Of a stretch of 64,000 bases of DNA, positions 61,201 through 64,000 are shown in pieces; position 1 is the stretch's first letter; each line of letters opens with the position of its first letter. Made by a program: the position numbers and the translations under genes. The stretch comes from Protostelium mycophagum. Lineage: Eukaryota; Evosea; Variosea; Protosteliida; Protosteliaceae. The notes under the pieces are model-generated. The model was not told the origin of the DNA. It ran no database searches and saw nothing but the letters and a program-made list of their open reading frames with translations. The stretch spans positions 1 through 64,000 of the forward strand of contig KV920963.1 in assembly GCA_002081555.1 (NCBI GenBank). The letters run 5' to 3'.

Positions 61201-61969
61201 CATGATATTTACCGGCAGAGGTTTTTGGACTTAGGTTTCCAAGTGCTGCAATACGACAACATTTCACGACTTTTCGAGGAAAAGGAATGGAATATTCCGG
61301 GAACTTTCTACATCATCTCGAGGAGACTCGAAACTCCGAAAGAGATCAATAATCTCCGAGACATGTGTCAGAAGACCGGATCACACGTTCACACGACGGG
61401 CCCAGGGAGGATTTTGTGTCGGAGCAAGATCCTATTGCAGATCGACAATTTTTATTTGCGCGGGAAATACGCTGGCAGAATACAAAAGAGGGAGGTCTCC
61501 ATGTCCATGGAGAAGCCAATAAAAAACCTACGCGTGCTCTTGGTGGAGGATAACGAGATGAACCAGGTGATATCTCCACGAAATCTCCACGAAATTTCTG
61601 AAATATTCCAGAAAATATTTATGAGGATATTGAAAAAGATGGGTACCGACGTGGCACTCGTGGACGATGGCAAGAAAGCATATGAAGAGCTACAAGTCAG
61701 AGACTATGATTTGATTTTAATGGATTGCATGGTGAGTTAAATAGGTTGGATTTCTCTGATCATCACAGATGCCCGTGATGGGAGGCATTGAATCGACACT
61801 ACACATCAGGAAACTACCAAAGACACAGCCCATCATATTAGCTCTGACGGCAGACGCGTTGCCTGACAACAGGAAGGCATGTTTAGAGGCTGGAATGGAT
61901 GGGGTATTGTTGAAGCCGATCACACAGAAGGAACTACAAGAAGCGCTCTTTAGTTATTTTCAGAAATGA
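58212..61969 (+). CDS. Hybrid histidine kinase with C-terminal receiver
   Basis: Two-component phosphorelay sensor. ATG 58212 ([18 protein letters not shown]). A PAS-like unit ([29 protein letters not shown]) and further sensor segments fill the first 550 residues, with a coiled-coil linker [17 protein letters not shown] (about 60000). The H-box is [20 protein letters not shown] across an intron at about 60084-60127. The catalytic domain has the N box [14 protein letters not shown] (about 60493-60530), G1 KDTGIGIPR and G2 GGTGLGLSI (about 60878-60905). A degenerate receiver-like region ([20 protein letters not shown]) precedes the true receiver: [11 protein letters not shown], the phospho-accepting Asp in LILMDCMMPVMGG (near 61730-61785), and LKPI. 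Stop 61967-61969 followed by AATAAA. No transmembrane segment seen, so probably cytosolic. Confidence 0.93.
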
Positions 61970-62895
61970 TCGTTTTGCAATAAAATCGGTTTGTGATGAA
62001 CATCATGATTCAAATGACAGATGATTGTCTCAATTGAACACATTTCATCTTGAATTGGAAATGAAAAGACATTTCTTTCAATGTTGTATAATATATAATA
62101 TATGTATAATATTCTTTTCACTCGCAGAACTCCTCCAATTTAGTTGTACCTGTGGGTCGAGTTGATGATAGAATTTTTTCTGTGTTTTCAAGGCCATGTG
62201 ACAGAGCATGTCGTTGTTTATCTACACCAGCAGGAAATCCTCTTTGGATAAATCCGTACAATCTTCCACTCTCTCCAAACTCTTTCCTTTGCTTTTTCGA
62301 TCCTCGTGATTCCCTCTTTGTGAAGTGTCCAGCGCCTTTTGAAAAAACCCCGCGACAGTACGTGGGAAAAACGGGCTGACCTGCAATTTAATGTCTTTTC
62401 ACTCCAACCAACTTCTCGACTACTTTGAATTGTCTTTGCTCTCTTCTTCGTGTAAAATCACTCGCACCAAGGACGAGTGGAGCTTGTCCCACGGAGAGCC
62501 TGTCGTCAGATTCTTCAGGACCTCGCACATCGCTCTTCTATTTATTTCAGTGGTCTCCCAGAAGGTCCATTGTTTCTGCTGCAAACGCATTTTCTGTCGA
62601 CATATTTTTAGTAACATACTGTCTACAATGAGGTAGATAGACATCACCGCGCGCAGATGCAAACATTTTTCCGATGATTAATTCTCCCACAAGATGAGAA
62701 GATGTGAGATCATCAGCTTTTAACACTTTCTTCATTCTGACTCAGCACAGTTTTCGTCCTTACTCTCTCATTGTACGTGCAATGCTTTGACATTTTTTCC
62801 CTGTCAAATACACATACTCTCACGAAGAGGCAGAGTATCCCGATATTAAAAGACTTGACGGTGCTTGTCATCACGATCTTCATCAACTGATGCAG
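61970..62895. other. Spacer and promoter of the aspartic protease
   Basis: AT-rich repeats at 62090-62112 (ATAATATATAATATATG). A plus frame near 62152-62379 and a minus frame near 62420-62662 are open but have no motif. The first exon of the downstream protease, with its signal peptide, should lie in this stretch but could not be placed with confidence. Confidence 0.35.
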
Positions 62896-64000
62896 ACAGA
62901 ACAAAAGAGGAGAGGTCACCAAGGGTTATATGACTGGAGGTGTCAATACGAACGATTACTATATAGAGATGAGTGTCGGTTTACCACAACAGAAATTTGT
63001 GATGCAGGTATTGATGTTGATCATCATATTCTCCTCACATCGCGATAGGTGGACACCGGCACATTTTTTACCATCATTGTCAGTAAATTTTGTAGAGTCC
63101 AAAACGCTGACAAGGAAAACGACAGGCAATGTGGTCACACCCCAGAAAATGGAGGGTATGATCAGAACATCTCTCTTTCCCTCGATCATCTGAATGAAGA
63201 TAAATATGGTTCACAATGCGATCCTTTGAGTCAATGCAGCGGCGGTTGTTGCATTAAACTATCGGTGAGTCCATTGTACAGGCATCTTTCGTTCATTCTG
63301 TTCAAGAGAGCGAATATTCGGATTAAAATGAAAAATATACTGAAGCAGATATTTACATCTTTACTCCTGTTGTGGCAAAGCAACATCATGAGATCCATGT
63401 TTTGTAAGAGATCACTTGCATCAATAAAGTGATATAATTCCAGTATGGCAACGGAGTGAATAACACAGGCATTGCACTTAAAGATAAAATGAGATTATGC
63501 GGTATCGAGGTTTGCGAATATTGATTTTGTTTTTGAAATTTAATATTCCACAGTTTAACGGGCATTTTGTTCTAATGGAGAAGGAAGATCTTCCCAAGAA
63601 AGATGATAACGTAGAGTGGGAGACGTCACAAAACTGTCAGATGTCGTCTGACATTTCCCAGGGAACTTACCAATTCCCGAGTTGATGGAGTCTTAGCCCT
63701 CGGACCAGCACCAAAGAACTTTATGCCAGACGTATTCACCTCTTTGCAGAAAGACAATCCAAGCCTGAGGAGCACCTTCTCCATGTGCTTTGGAGAACAA
63801 GATGGTACACTGATCTTGGGACAAAACAATGGGGAAAGTGGATCATATTTCAGCGACATGAAGTACAGTCCGATGGTGAATGATCCACAAAGGTGAATGA
63901 TGATGTGATGATGTATCTCTTACATTTGAATTTACAATTAATGAAAATAAATAATAATAAAAAACTGATTAATTATAGTGATGGTTACTACGCCGTCTCC
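62896..64000 (+). CDS. Pepsin-like aspartic protease (A1), partial at window edge
   Basis: The first clear exon enters at about 62896 and reads YMTGGVNTNDYYIEMSVGLP with QQKFVMQ, then after an intron VDTGTFFTIIV (63049-63080), the first catalytic Asp in DTG. DTGT replaces the usual DTGS. Cys-rich loop CDPLSQCSGGCCIKLS, KDKMRLCGIE and the flap-to-core stretch FNGHFVLMEKEDLP follow; then PELMESGVLALGPAPKNF and SLRSTFSMCFGEQDGTLILG near 63690-63830. The second catalytic motif lies beyond the window. The gene continues past 64000, and the signal peptide is upstream and unplaced. Likely secreted or lysosomal. Confidence 0.8.

Overview
This window is gene-dense nuclear DNA of a unicellular eukaryote. 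Almost every gene is split by short GT-AG introns, mostly about 35-60 bases, and some candidates are only about 29-38. Intergenic gaps are often 20-400 bases, and AATAAA-type poly(A) signals sit directly after many stop codons. The gene set (NDR-type kinase, LRR receptor-like kinases with tyrosine-kinase-like domains, hybrid histidine kinase with receiver, leishmanolysin-like protease, RhoGAP, Sec7 ArfGEF, TALE homeobox, F-box/ankyrin proteins) fits a free-living amoebozoan best, perhaps a protostelid/variosean. That placement is an inference from gene content and intron style, not a database result.

Layout. 1-1.36 kb: no gene, but strong hairpins. 1.4-13.3 kb: three paralogous genes of an unrecognised family (1361, 6980, 11095; all +) alternate with minus-strand genes: a PX-SH3-NDR/LATS-like kinase, PRMT1, a small secreted/GPI-type protein and a UBIAD1-like prenyltransferase. 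13.4-17.0 kb: RFC1. 17.5-20.7 kb: leishmanolysin-like membrane protease. 21.4-24.2 kb: coiled-coil RhoGAP. 24.4-27.1 kb: secreted PI-PLC X-like protein. 27.2-28.1 kb: F-box/ankyrin protein. 28.1-30.0 kb: an AT-rich tract of different texture with one intronless orphan ORF. 30.4-41.3 kb: two paralogous LRR receptor-like kinases transcribed divergently from a shared 403-bp region. 41.3-43.0 kb: TALE homeobox gene. 44.0-46.3 kb: TMEM135-like membrane protein. 46.4-48.6 kb: WDR18/Ipi3 ribosome-biogenesis factor. 49.9-51.8 kb: SPPF-type methyltransferase with an RD-rich tail. 51.8-54.8 kb: ankyrin-Sec7-PH ArfGEF. 56.0-57.8 kb: CBM48-F-box-like-ankyrin fusion. 58.2-62.0 kb: hybrid histidine kinase. 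62.9 kb to the edge: partial pepsin-like aspartic protease.

The genes do not form one pathway. Environmental sensing and signalling dominate (two receptor kinases, hybrid histidine kinase, NDR kinase, RhoGAP, ArfGEF, PLC-like enzyme, secreted proteases), interspersed with housekeeping genes (RFC1, PRMT1, WDR18, UBIAD1). The most unusual signals are the multidomain NDR kinase with an apparent Ras-association-like insert in its activation segment, the CBM48-ankyrin fusion, the local unknown family, and a set of short palindromic or orientation-independent motifs recurring in introns. Exon boundaries were read by eye, so gene spans are firmer than individual junctions.
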